Assembly (NCBI GenBank): GCA_963576785.1
Contig: OY756143.1
Span: 2,728,001-2,792,000 of the forward strand
Origin: Chlorophyllum brunneum
Taxonomy: Eukaryota; Basidiomycota; Agaricomycetes; Agaricales; Agaricaceae
DNA: 64,000 nt
Reading direction: 5' to 3'
In this document: one piece after another, positions 33,326 to 44,901 of the stretch
Numbering within the stretch: the stretch's first letter is position 1
How the letters are laid out: every line of letters begins with the position of its first letter
Made by a program: the position numbers and the translations under genes
The notes under the pieces: model-generated
Database searches by the model: none
What the model was told of the DNA's origin: nothing
What the model saw: the letters and a program-made list of their open reading frames with translations, nothing else

Positions 33326-36300
33326 ATTTCTGCAGATTCGAGTAGAAGACGATTGGAGCCTGGAGAAGAATTGGGTCTTGGAGTGGAGGGTCTCGTCGAC
33401 CTGGCTTTTATATCCTGTGTCTTCAGGGGCTGTATAGTACGATTAGGAAACAAGGCTCAAGAACGGTTCGACAAAGCACCGGAATTAACACACCACAACA
33501 TGTACACAACTTCCATTATTCCATCAGGCTGTAGGGACGATGTATTGCTTATGCCGAGTCAATATGACAACCTGTGAGGAGGATACAGAGTGAGACGAGA
33601 TTTCAGTCGTTGATTGACACCAAAGGCCAAGTCATAGGTTCGTACTTGCGGCTATTGTCCACCGTCCATATTTTCCGGCGCTCCAAAAATCCCGGACGCA
33701 ATGTTTGTTTCCCTGTCATGGAAAGATAATCAGGCATGGAGGTGGAGAAGCAGATGCGCAATGCCGCTTACGAGCTCCGGTGATAGTAAAGACACATCCA
33801 TGGCTTTTGGGAAATAGATTAGATACATTCGGCAAACTTTGACCTAAAATAGAAATACGACGTGAGATATGTCGCGAAGCTGAACGGCAACGAAGAATAT
33901 TACAGGAACAAAAGTGGAATACAGCGGCATTTATGCCCCTAGACATTACATTCAAAATAGAACATACTGACAGGTGTTATGTGATGTCATCCAAACCTGC
34001 CCCGGGACACAAAGAGGACGAAGAGCCCGGAGGTGATTGCTTTCCGGCTCTATGAGACGAACGGCAGTGTGAATAAAGTGGCCAGCTTTGGCGTGACAGA
34101 AGGCATGGACTCATAGTTCGGCCACATGCGATAATTTTGATCATCACGAAGGACAAGAGTTAAAGCAGGTCCGGCAAGAAAACCGGGTGATTGGCATTTG
34201 ATGTCTCGTGACTGCTGAGGACGGCGAATGAGAACAGCGCGTTATCTCTATCATGTGATAGCAATTTAAGAACAATCCTGCAGGGGATAATTTTTATAAC
34301 AGGAGTTGCGCTTCGGCCAAAGGTTGATGAAACCGATGTTCGAGGAACGTCGATCAGGTTCTAATTATTGGAACTTCGTCGGACGATTGACTTGGGTGTC
34401 CTGCCAAACAGTGGTCTAATGTCGGAGGCACATCCAACACAGTCGTTATCAGCACTCTTTTATAGACTCCGCAGTTGTACGTTTCCAACCGTACGTCGCC
34501 ACGAAAATGCCTTTGCTGATAGTTCAACGTGCCCACAAGGAGCAGCTAAGTGGACCAAGCTAAGGATGGTACGCCTGTTCCCTACTGCGACGTTTGATGT
34601 ACACTGGCTCACAATCCGCGACCATGAACCTGCCTAGGTTGTGACCGATACGTATCTCAAACCATGGACCAAGTTCAGGTGAATAAGAACCACCCTCGTC
34701 GCCGCGTTGGTGTGCACGTATATGAAGGGATTAGGAGAGGCGCTGGCACCAACGATCCAGGGTGATCAGATTGAGTAGGAAGGGATATCGCAATTCGTCT
34801 GGCTGAGACTGGGGGTTGGACAGCTGTGCCGAAAGTATAGTCAAGATCAGACGACCGATATTTTTGCTCCGGAAGACACAGGTCCCCATCAAGATGATGT
34901 AAAGAAGAGACCAGACGCGTCAAGAGAAGTGGAAAAACGGAAGACGTAACAATTCACGGGCAGGCCAAGCACAGAAAAAAATTCCACAACGGGAGAAAAA
35001 CACATCCCGGCCCGGATATTACGCACTGTGCGCTGTGTCCAAAGAAGAAAACGAGGGTAAATCATCCAGCAATATGTTGGTGGCGTTTCGCGATAGCTTT
35101 GAAGTGGGTATCCAGAGCAAGACGCAAAAATCGGGGCTAGGGATGTTCAGGGTCGCGGTGGGGTCCAAGCGTGACTAGGCTTTTGGCGCCCATGCGGCCC
35201 ACACCCTTCGAGGCGCAACTTTGGACGTCCTGCACGCACTGGCATCGCCGAAAGTGGCGGAAAACGCGAAGGCAGGTACCTTGTTTCTCGGGATGGCGTT
35301 TAAGCACCAAATACGCGGTAGAAGTGACGAAATCGGGGAAAATGGAGGATGGCACGACGTATTCGGGGTTCAAAACCGTCGACCGCGCTTGAGCCCTCAG
35401 GGAGTGACCCTGCGCCTTTGTGGTGTGGAGTACGTGGTGTACAACGCTTAGCATATCTCGGGAATGACTCAACAGCAGATCTGGCTTGTCAAAAGCCTCA
35501 TTACGGTATCCTTCCAAACCGACACATTTCCGCCTGCTTATAAGATTCAAGTTAGAGCCCCGACGCGACAGTGACACCGAAATCTGAGTCTATGTTCTTG
35601 AAAAAAAAGTTATCCACACTAGATGACGCGTCCGACACGTCCAACGGGAGCGATTGCGGCGGGATCATTTGCCATCACCAAGACTCTCACCAAATGTTGG
35701 GGACTGACTCCACCGGACCCTGGGCCTGGCTGCTGAAGCTAGGAAATGCGACATTGATCTTGGGATGAACGTCGAGAATTAGACCTTCCGTGTGTCTCCA
35801 CTCGCCTCCTGATTGCGGATTCTCGTTCAAATGCGTCCTGATAATTCCCCATATTCCTCGCGGGTTTTTAGAATTGCAGGAACCCCTAGAAACGGGGAAA
35901 ACGCCATAACGTCCTCCGAGGGGAGGACGTAGCTGGACAAGGATCCCAAAGGTCAATTAGCAACCGAGTCCTTGAGGGCGCCCAAAATTTGGGTGGAGGG
36001 TCGTTCAGCCAGGAGATCGTGTAGCAGAGGTCGGATAGGTAAAGTGAGGGTGAGAGTAATTGAGTGCATCGGTGTGTCGGATGGAAGCTGCCCGACAGCG
36101 AATCGAAAAAAATATTGATGGTGGATAGGACAGGAAAGCCGAAAGGAGTTCATGCACTTCGATCCCTGTGCGAAGACTGGAAACTGTATTCTGAAGCGGT
36201 CAAGACCGGTTTGAAAGCACAGTCAGGCAGGAACAAACACGGTCCTGTGAGACGACATACCGTGGTATAGGTTCTAGACTTACTCCCACTATTGAATGTC

Positions 36301-36895
36301 CCATTCCAGGAGACACCAAAGTCCTAAATCCAACCAATCGCACGACTTTGATGCGGAGCATAGCACTAGAAGGGTGGCTTTGCCGTGCTGCCAGGTAAAG
36401 GAGTACATGGTGCCAAGCACGCCGAGATTGGAAAATGATATATACGAAGGCCGTCGCGGACCAAGCACGACCAAAAAACCGACCTCGTAGCTTAAGAACC
36501 TAGGAGATGCATTGCGCCCATGCATTAGTCCCTTGTCCTTCGATGACCTGGGAAGAACGCACCCGTGGACCAGTGTGATGACCGTCAAAAACGACCTAAC
36601 TAATCCCGATAGAAAGCATCGAGCAGTTGGCACATAAGCAGCGACATATTTACGAGGCGTAAGGCATAGTCACTCGGAGGACGGTTGATAGTAGGAAGTA
36701 TCAGTGTCAGATGGCGTGGGAATAAATATCACCTATTTCTGAGGGACACTCAAAGTAAGTACTCAACCTTCGACGGTTTTGTGATGGAACGAGATAGATC
36801 CACAGTAACTCAACTCACTACTCCACGATTCACTCTTCCATTGTATCGTACACAAACAGTTACATCATGAATAATAGTACACACTTTCAACCACT
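33326..36895. other. Duplicated spacer, copy B, with TyrG trace
   Basis: Homologous to 24418 to about 28440. Frames that are open in one copy are broken in the other, which argues against a conserved protein. The remnant SFHHKTVEG at about 36764-36800 (minus) is what is left of the TyrG relic. A TATA box for TyrD is at 33406-33413. Confidence 0.45.
33406..33413 (-). promoter_or_regulatory. TATA box of TyrD
   Basis: Reads GGATATAAAAG on the minus strand, 81 bp before the TyrD ATG, in the same context as the TyrC box. Confidence 0.55.
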
Positions 36896-38956
36896 TCAAG
36901 GACGAATGACAATGTCATCATAGGCAACAGCACGTTGGCTTTCATCAGCCCGAGCATACTTCTCTTTAACTGGGATAATCAAAGGATGTCCCTCGACCGT
37001 GATCTTGAGCGAGTCCAACTTCGCACCCTCCCCTCCCTGAGTTATTTTTTTATCAACAAGAAATCAGCCACAAAGCAGGTGAAATACTCACGACCATGAG
37101 TCGATAAGTCAACTGACCATCCTTCAAATAGTCATAAACAGCTTTAGGATCAAATGACCTGAGGTTCATCGCAAGGAGATAATTCAAATGGACAAATCCC
37201 TCCTGAACAAGGTCTGCATTGCTTTTGCAATTGGCGCAGTTATCAATTTTGGCACGATGGAAAGAGGTGATCGATCCAACATAACTTCCCTTCCTGTCTG
37301 GATGTCCACCATCCTTCGCAAAGTAGAAAAGAATGGCGAAACTGCGTTTCAATTCGAATTTCTTGAAGGAAGTATGGATGGTCCAGTCGTACATCTGGAG
37401 ATCCTTGTCATGATCCTGGGTAACACCTTGGAAGTTGGAAAGAAGTAAAAGAGCTTTGTTCGAAGCGGTTTCGGGCGAGCGAGGACATCCGTAGAGTGCG
37501 TTGACGCGCTGGCTGATAGCAGCGCGGACAAGGTCCCTTTCCGCTCCGATTAAGTCGTTGAATTCTGGATAAATGTAGCCGAATGAACTAGTTTCCGTAA
37601 GTGGTACAGAGCTCCAAGGCGTATCCGTGTCTTGGTAAAAGGGCTCCAAATCTTGAAAATGAAAACAAGTGAGAAGGCGGCCGAGGTCATTGGAGATGAC
37701 GTACGGGTATCCTTATTGACCAAACCCGCAGGGATTCCCATCGTTGGTCTCTGGGATATTCCATCGGAAACCCAGACGCCATGGATAGCATGCCACAGTG
37801 ACAACATGCGATCAACATTAGCGTGGTGCAAGTAGAAGATCGGGTCAAACCCTTCACGAAACATATCAGAAAGCCTCAGTAGACAGTTGCAAGCTCTGTG
37901 ATAAAGGAGAAAGTCCTTACCGGCCACGTCCGGGTGATTCATATGACCACTCATATTGTCATCTTTGGTACCTGGAATGTGATGGCCCAGTCCAATCATC
38001 CCGTGAATCTCATCGTGGACTGCTTCCAAGCTATTGGCATGCGCAACCTTGCTATGCTCCTGCTTTCTCAATCCGTGGTTACTGAAAAGCTCCCAAGAAT
38101 GAGTGCGATTCAACATTTCACAAGTCTTCGAACGAATCCCGCCAAGGCTTTGTTCATCGTCTAACCTCCTGCAGTAAACGTGTCAGTACACTACAGCCAG
38201 TAATATGATTAACCACTCACTTGATTAACCCACTGACGTCTGTGTTGCCTTCAAGGTCAGGGTGCCTGCGCGTCGTATTCCAATTCTCGATACCATCCAG
38301 ACCCTTGAAGGATTGGTCAACTGGGTCAAAATGGTAACAGAAGAGCGGATTCCAAGTTGGGATCTTCATGCCGTTGTAGTCGACGATGTCAACAATTTTA
38401 TCCACAACAACCTCTCTTGGAGGGACCAGTTCACGAGCCCAATCCCAGTAAGGTTGACGTAAATCATCCGCGGCTTGCCTCCATCCTTGCTGGTCAACAG
38501 TAAACTTTTTGGCAATTTCAACCGCAGTCTCTTGTACAATTTGCTACGGAACCGAACGAAGATAAGTACCAGCCGTTAAAAGCGGTGCGGTGAGATATAC
38601 CTCATAGATAGATATATAGGTCCTGTGCCAAGTTGGAAACAGAACTTGGCCGTGAGTGCAGTACCCCGCCAGAACTGGATGCCGGGAAGGGTTTTTCTTC
38701 GCCCACTCCGTATAAGGCAGACCATGGATACCGCCAATCTGGAAGAAGGACGTCCAATCCTTATACTGCGGTCTCTCCTGCATAGTCTCTGCATCAACCG
38801 CCGATCAGTAAAGTGTATGAAGACTCCAAGAAAAGGAATAGACTGACGGAGAGCGCGAATGTAGAGCGTGAAAAACTTCTCATCCTTGACGAAGTCAACG
38901 ATATTGAGGCGGTTCTTGACCCCGCCACCAGGACCAACAGTAGCAACAAGTGACAT
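36896..38956 (-). CDS. Tyrosinase TyrF
   Basis: A complete latent-type tyrosinase, the intact counterpart of TyrE. It starts MSLVATVGPGGGVKNRLNIV at 38956 and ends with TGA at 36896. Copper [48 protein letters not shown] follows. Copper B: HANSLEAVHDEIHG and FYLHHANVDRML. GYIYPEFNDLIG closes the catalytic domain. The C-terminal domain has [51 protein letters not shown] and a last exon GGEGAKLDSLKITVEGHPLI. It groups with TyrE, not with TyrB, C or D, so the array held at least three tyrosinase types before the duplication. No signal peptide. The TATA box is at 39027-39033. Confidence 0.92.
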
Positions 38957-39026
38957 TATAATTTCTCGCAGGTAGTACGCTGAGGAGGTGTGAGGCCTGG
39001 AAAGAAAAGAAAGTTTGAGCGTAACC

Positions 39027-39033
39027 TTTATAT
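39027..39033 (-). promoter_or_regulatory. TATA box of TyrF
   Basis: Reads GGATATAAAGG on the minus strand, 71 bp before the TyrF ATG. The same box is kept upstream of the dead TyrE at 30277-30283. Confidence 0.55.
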
Positions 39034-39300
39034 CCTACAGCCTCTATCCAGAGTGGTGAGCCCAATAATAGTACGCACAAATGAGTGAAATAATGCAGAC
39101 ATATCCTCCACCTTCCATTCAACTTGCCATCCAAGTTTTCTGCGTTTATGGTGCTATGCACCCAGCATGATGGCTTTATCAAATGATCAGGGAGTCTTTG
39201 TTGTTTGACACTACCGAGGTGAAGCCAGTGGTTCGCACGCCAAACCATTGAGCATGTCCCAGTACCCCAATGCTCCAGACTTCCATCCGTGACGTCTACC

Positions 39301-40301
39301 TAATGTCAGTCGTATGATGTCGAAGTCGAAGTAAAGTGACACTGAGAGCTCCAACGGTAGGGCAGGTACGATTTCTAATGGCGTAACCTGTAAAAAAAAC
39401 CTGGCGTCACGCGGAACCTCGGTCTTGAACAGTTGAACCTCAATTATGACCACCATTGAAGTGGACGTCACTTGGTAACATATGATCTTACTCCATGGAG
39501 ACTAACATACCGCCTGTCATTATCATTGGCAGATCTTTGAGCCATCCCAAGCGCCCGTGGAGGGTGGTACAAGGTGAAAATGAGCGTCATGACGGGCCGT
39601 GGGTGATGAGGTACGGGTCTAAAGGAGGACTGGCATGGAGGGCGGGGGGGACTCGAGGCCAATGGTGTTCGATGGAATTTGAGCACTTGCAAGGTGCCCA
39701 GATCCGAATTCTATTACAAAATTCACAGGTGTGATCAATTTGATCGATTGGATCATCTATGTTGCAGCAATGGGGTCGAATAATACGAGCACCAGTGAAA
39801 TAAAGATAAGTGTTTATCTTCTGCGTAGATAAATTCACACATACCATGAAATAATCGTTTTACATAGCTGAACACAGTTAGGCTTCTTAGTACACCCAAA
39901 AATGATCAGCGTCATATACCGGGTGTCTGAGATAGTAGAGAGGTATATCCGCAGCTTGCAACGTTTCCAAGCCATGAAATACCAATGTGGTACTGAAGTT
40001 CGATGAACGGGTCTCAAATCCATGCTGGTAGCGGCAAGACACTATACCCGAAATAGTAAGCGACATCCCGAGTTGTTATTTAGTGATCCGGAAATTGTAT
40101 CCACAAAGAGGATGCAGAGTGTTCGACTGGGAGGGATAACCAGGTAGACAAGAACCACGTAACTAGGCTTGAGGATACCAGACCTGCTTTGCACCAGTTG
40201 GGTGAACCGTTTGTTTGGTTTGAGGGATGATAACAAATACGCCACTTGTGCCTCTGGATCTACGTTGGCCTACACCCGCACAACCATGAGCGACGACCCT
40301 C
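39301..40301. other. Intergenic, no gene seen
   Basis: One kilobase to the right of the duplication, without coding continuity or motif on either strand. Confidence 0.4.
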
Positions 40302-40622
40302 TTGAATCCCCTATTCATACGCCTCCGAGATGACTTCAAGGCAGCCTATGATAGAAGGGATTTTGAAGCAATGAAGAATGTTGTAACTCGTCTAGAGAAA
40401 CTAGTAAAAGTCCTGGATATTCTAATGCAACACTTCGACCCACCTCCTCCCGATGACGAGGAGGTCCGCAATTGGGAAATTGCTTGGAATCGGCTTAGTG
40501 AAGAGGATAAGAAAGGACTACAAGGCAGGTATGACGAGAATGACCCCACAGAACAACGTCGACTTATGTATCATGCGCGTGGTATATTGATCATCACTCA
40601 TCACTTGGTGCGAAGCTCATAA
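40302..40622 (+). CDS. Small charged hypothetical protein
   Basis: An open frame of 106 codons with coding-like composition. It has a predicted amphipathic helical stretch (RRDFEAMKNVVTRLEKLVKV), a Pro/Asp linker (FDPPPPDDEE), and a second helical part (WEIAWNRLSEEDKKGLQGRY). The open frame begins at a TTG. The first in-frame ATG is at 40371, giving 83 residues. An out-of-frame ATG at 40288 just upstream reads MSDDPLESPIHTPP and would need a one-base shift or an unseen splice to join. I recognise no family. It lies 327 bp before the galactokinase gene on the same strand. Confidence 0.4.
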   Translation: MNPLFIRLRDDFKAAYDRRDFEAMKNVVTRLEKLVKVLDILMQHFDPPPPDDEEVRNWEIAWNRLSEEDKKGLQGRYDENDPTEQRRLMYHARGILIITHHLVRSS

Positions 40623-40948
40623 AATGCTATCGCCTTACAGTTCTCTGTTCTCCTCCGGTGACACGTCCCGCGGAACAAACGCCCTGAAAATCCTTGTTAA
40701 ACGAAAATACGGTTGACCAATGCAGACATCGAATGGGTGTTCTATTGGAAAGTGTGGCAATCAGGTAGTAGTATGTACAGAGGAACAATTCTGACCACGC
40801 TGCTACTACCTCGCCGGTCGATTTTTTCTGCCCGTGTATCACGACTTGGCACTCGTATTACGCCTGAGACATTGTGGGACTCAATGGAGCTAACTGATAA
40901 CATTACATTTGCAGGGTCACATGTTCACCATTTCTCTCTCCTACGACC

Positions 40949-43017
40949 ATGCATCTCGCAGATCAGCCCATCCCTGTTTTCACAAACCTCGCCGATCTCT
41001 ATGGTACCTTTGGCTCCTCACTTAACCACGCGGAACGATGGGATAATCTCACCGAGGAATTCAAGAATCGATTCGGCCGCCCTCCAGCTTATATTGCTAG
41101 AGCCCCAGGACGAGTCAAGTCAGTCATCGATCTAGCAATCTTTCATTGATATTGATACCCATCCAGTCTCATCGGTAGGCATCGCGGATAAGGCTATCCA
41201 GTACGAGCGACTGAAGTATTTGATCAGGCGAACATATCGACTATGCCCTTTTTGGCGTTCTGCCAGCTGCGATTGAACGAGATATCCTCATCGCATGCGC
41301 TCCTCGCCATGTGTCTGCCAACGCCCAAGAAGCACACAATCAGCCAGGAAGTGTCATCGCCGAAAATCTCAACCCTAAGTACACTCGTCAAGTCTTCGCT
41401 CCTATCACCAGCAGCCAGGCTGAAACGGGAGGATGGCATCTGGATATTAACACGAAAGAGTTGAGATGGGAGAGTTACGTCAAGGCGGGGTATTATGTGC
41501 GTATCATATCCATGGATGAACTTTTGACTAATGCATATCTAGGGCGTCCTCTCGCATTACTTCCCCTCGCATAGTAATACACAACCAGTCCCTGTTGACC
41601 TACTCGTCACAGGCTCTGTTCCCGCTGGTTCTGGCGTCTCATCAAGTGCAGCGATGGTCGTAGCAAGTACTCTCGCCTTCCTCGCAGTCAACAGCAAGGT
41701 ATCCCGAACCCCAAAATCGACACGCGCACACTAAACTTGAACATCCTTGCAGCTCGAACAAATCTCAGGTTCATCCCACACTCCCTTAAGCAAAGGCGAT
41801 CTCGTTACAATGGCAATGGAAAACGAAAAACGCGTAGGCGTCAACAGTGGCGGGTATGTCATCCCCATCGACCCAAACAGAATCTAACAATACACAGGAT
41901 GGATCAAGCAGCCTCAGTCATGTCTAATTCCTCCTCTGCACTCTACATAACCTTCTACCCAACCCTCTCCGCCTCTCCAGTACCTTTACCCACTCGCGCA
42001 ACATTCATCATTTCAAACTCTCTCGTCGTATCCGATAAAGCACTCACAGCAAAGTATCGTTACAACCTCCGCGTAGTCGAAACCCTCGTCGGCGCACGTA
42101 TCCTTGCCAACCACCTCGGTGTGAAATTATTCAACGATAGAGAAAAAGTGACGTACCGAGAGGTTTTGGGTAGAGTTGTTGGTGAACCGTATGGATGTGG
42201 GAGTGGTGGAGATATGGGTACGGAGTCGTTGATTGTCGGGCTGAAGACTATAATCGGGAAGATTGGGTGTCTCTTACCCAAGGCTGTGAATGTGTTGGGA
42301 GTGCGGGAAGGACAGAATTTGGGGGTGACGATGGAGGAGATGGTCGAGATGAGTGGATTGAGTCCAGAGGTATTTCACGAAGTATATCTCTCCTGGGTTG
42401 ATGGTAAGTACGTCCCAATCTTCTCTACACACTTACTCATCACCCCCAACACAGTTGAAGCAACCCACTTCCAATTATACAAACGTGCTAAACACGTCTT
42501 TTCTGAAGCCCTCCGTGTCCTCCAATTCCGCAACATAAGCCTCGACTCTACTTTACCATCATTAGCCAGCCACTCCGCATTGCAAACGTCCCAACTCGAG
42601 AAAGTAGGAAAACTGATGAACGAGAGTCAGAAAAGTTGTCAAGACTTGTTTGAATGTTCGTGTGCTGAATTGGATTTGTTAACCAAGTTGTGTAGAGAGG
42701 CAGGAGCGTATGGTAGTCGATTGACTGGTACGTTCTCCCACCTCCTCGGTTCAAACCTTCCCTCGACATTGAAATTATGTAGGTGCTGGTTGGGGTGGAT
42801 GCGCAGTATCACTCGTAGCGGAGGATCAAGTCGATAATTTTATAAAGAAGATTAAGGAGACGTATCCGCCGTATAAGGGTCTAGAGGGAGAGAAGTTGAG
42901 TGAGGTGATTTTTGCTACAAGGCCTGGTAGTGGTGCTTGCGGTGAGTTCCTACCTTTGCACTCCATTCTTTGATATAGGAGGTTGATGGTGTTGGTATAG
43001 TGTATAAGTTCGAGTAA
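40949..43017 (+). CDS. GAL1: Galactokinase (GHMP kinase)
   Basis: A spliced model of about 540 residues. It catalyses ATP-dependent phosphorylation of galactose, the first step of the Leloir pathway, in the cytosol. All three GHMP motifs are present. Motif 1, ARAPGRVNLIGEHIDY, appears only if an 8-nt exon (41167-41174) is spliced between introns of 48 and 53 nt. Motif 2 is GSVPAGSGVSSSAAMV. Motif 3 is AGWGGCAVSL near the C terminus. The N-terminal galactokinase signature region FKNRFGRPPAYIARAPGRV and the MENEKRVGVNSGGMDQAASV segment with the catalytic Asp are also clear. The start at 40949 (MHLADQPIPVFTNLADLYG) is the only ATG that keeps the N-terminal domain. The last exon has only five codons plus one base and ends VYKFE at 43017. 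No other Leloir genes are in the window. Confidence 0.93.
41167..41174 (+). other. 8-nt micro-exon of the galactokinase gene
   Basis: TCTCATCG lies between AG (41165-41166) and GT (41175-41176). With flanking exons ending at 41118 and starting at 41228 it completes VNLIGEH. Without it, the substrate-binding motif cannot be read. Confidence 0.85.
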
Positions 43018-43249
43018 AGAGGGTTTACTGCGTTGTCGATATTTTTATTGACTATGTGGTATTATTATTCGGAAGTGATTTCATCACCAGCGATTACTCT
43101 AATACGGGTACATGTGATATTCGGACATCAACGGATTCAACGAACGGTGTGTGCAAGACAGAAATAGAACGCGATGCTTGGAGTGTCACTGTGTGACAGT
43201 GAGTCAGACACCCCGCCGTTATCGATCCTGTACATACACTACAACTCTT

Positions 43250-44822
43250 ATGATGAGCAACCATCAGGACCACCAGAAAAGCAAGGACTTGGTAAAAACT
43301 GTAGACTTTGGATCATTCTTGGACGGAAGCAATAAGCAAGCAGTAGCAGATGCATTGTTGAACTCGTTCAAGACGGAAGGTTTCGTTTACCTTGTCAATC
43401 ATGGATTGGCTCAAGATAAAATCGACAAGATGTTTGAACTGGTAAGCTGTCTTCTCGATATACATTTTATCCGACACTCTGAAATTTCGCGTCAAAAAGT
43501 CCAAAACGTTCTTTGCTCTACCTCATGCACAAAAGATGTTAGCGCCACATCCAGTGTCTGGCGCTCACCACAGAGGTAGGTAGTAACTCCATGCAACTCC
43601 CATGTTTTGGTGCCACCATTAATACCGATGTTTAGGTTATTCTTCACCCGGCTCAGAGAAAATAATTTAATACAACGACTCTGCTGGTAATTTTGATGTT
43701 AGTGGACGAACGGGCGCCAGAGAATCATTTGAAGTTGGTAGAGAAAATGATGAACTTATGCCGAATATTTGGTTACCGGAAGGGGTATTACCAGGATTTA
43801 AGGAAAGATGTTTACAGTTCTTTTGGGTACGTCTTATCCTATCCTGTACTTTTCTTTTTTTTTAAAAAATGAATGGGGTTAAGGATTGTTTCGAAGTTGA
43901 GAAGAACATATTACGAGCGCTGGCTGTGGGTTTTCACCTTCCAGAGGATTATTTCTTGGGGTTGCATACTAAACCCGATAATCAATTACGATTGGCTCAT
44001 TATCCAAGGTTCGTTTCCTCCCACATCTCTCAAACGACGATAGTATATCTCGGATTAGTGTACCTACGAGCGCATTACTCAACGAGGAGGTTTCACGTAT
44101 CGATGCACATACTGATTTTGGTTCGGTTACGGTAAGTGTCGAGCGAATGTAATAGTGGGGTTGATTATAAATTGCAGTTAGCTTTTATTTCAAGATGATG
44201 TTGGAGGCTTGGAGGTGCAAGATCCGATTTCTGGAGACTTTGTGGTGAGTTGATCACAGAAAAAGCTGCCTGGTAGAGTCGAATTCATTCTTTGATTTTG
44301 TTCTTTTAATGTAGCACGTTCGTCCGGTTCCTGGATCAATACTTATAAATGCTGGAGACTTTCTAATGCGGTGTATGTCTGGCAAGCATACATGACGTTC
44401 GCCGAGTGCTCACTCTAAACTCAGGGTCAAACAACGCGATAAAAAGCACGAGGCACCGCGTCCAAGCTCCTCCATTCATCCAAGCCGAAATAACCCCAGA
44501 TAGATACTCTATCCCATATGTACGTCTTTCTGAAATTTGGAAACAGAGGACCTTTAATGATTGACATCCTATATGATTTAGTTTTGTTGTGCAGTAAGAT
44601 ATTTCCCTTTTTTGCATCCTTCTGGCTGAGTAATTGCGTTTTCGAAGGATTTCGATACTGTTGTAGATTGTATTCCGGGTACTTGGAGTGCCGAAAATCA
44701 GAGAAAGTACGAACCGATTTCGGTGAGTAGGGAGTTAGTACGTCCGTGCTCGGCATTTCTTATTTGCTTTCTGTTATCAGGCTAGGGATTATATCATGCA
44801 GAGATTGGCGGCTGCGTATTAA
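43250..44822 (+). CDS. 2-oxoglutarate/Fe(II)-dependent dioxygenase, isopenicillin-N-synthase-like
   Basis: About 350 residues after splicing. The N-terminal non-heme dioxygenase domain has VDFGSFLDGSNKQAVADALL and TEGFVYLVNHGLAQDKIDKM, then HPVSGAHHRGYSSPGSEK and ELMPNIWLPEGVLPGFKERC. The jelly-roll core follows: YFLGLHTKPDNQLRLAHYP, the iron ligands in IDAHTDFGSVT (His-x-Asp), VGGLEVQDPISGDFV, INAGDFLMRWSN and the distal His in IKSTRHRVQAP, with Arg of DRYSIPY for 2-oxoglutarate. It ends CIPGTWSAENQRKYEP and ARDYIMQRLAAAY. A 12-nt exon (44582-44593, FCCA) is needed to join SIPY to DFDTVV. Two ATGs in tandem (43250 and 43253) are equally possible starts. It is cytosolic with no signal. The substrate cannot be predicted; such enzymes act in secondary metabolism or small-molecule hydroxylation. 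Confidence 0.9.
44582..44593 (+). other. 12-nt micro-exon of the dioxygenase gene
   Basis: TTTTGTTGTGCA sits between an AG acceptor and a strong GTAAG donor and encodes FCCA. The residues before (RYSIPY) and after (DFDTVVDCIPGTW) are usually linked by a short Phe/Cys-containing stretch in this family. Confidence 0.75.
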
Positions 44823-44901
44823 GGGGACGAACAAAAGACGTTGCTTGAGCACATGTATAACAAACCTCGGGAGATGAAGAATAGGGAGTAAAAAATACGT
44901 T

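Larger units (their letters stand above)
30568..39300. repeat. Tandem segmental duplication, copy B
   Basis: The right unit of the ~8.8-kb duplication: 3' fragment of TyrB, TyrD, spacer, TyrG trace and TyrF, in the same order and orientation as copy A. The right edge lies within about 39285-39305, where similarity to 30545-30567 fades just after the shared ATGCTCCAGACTTC. Coding parts remain very similar; spacers have more small indels. Confidence 0.85.
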
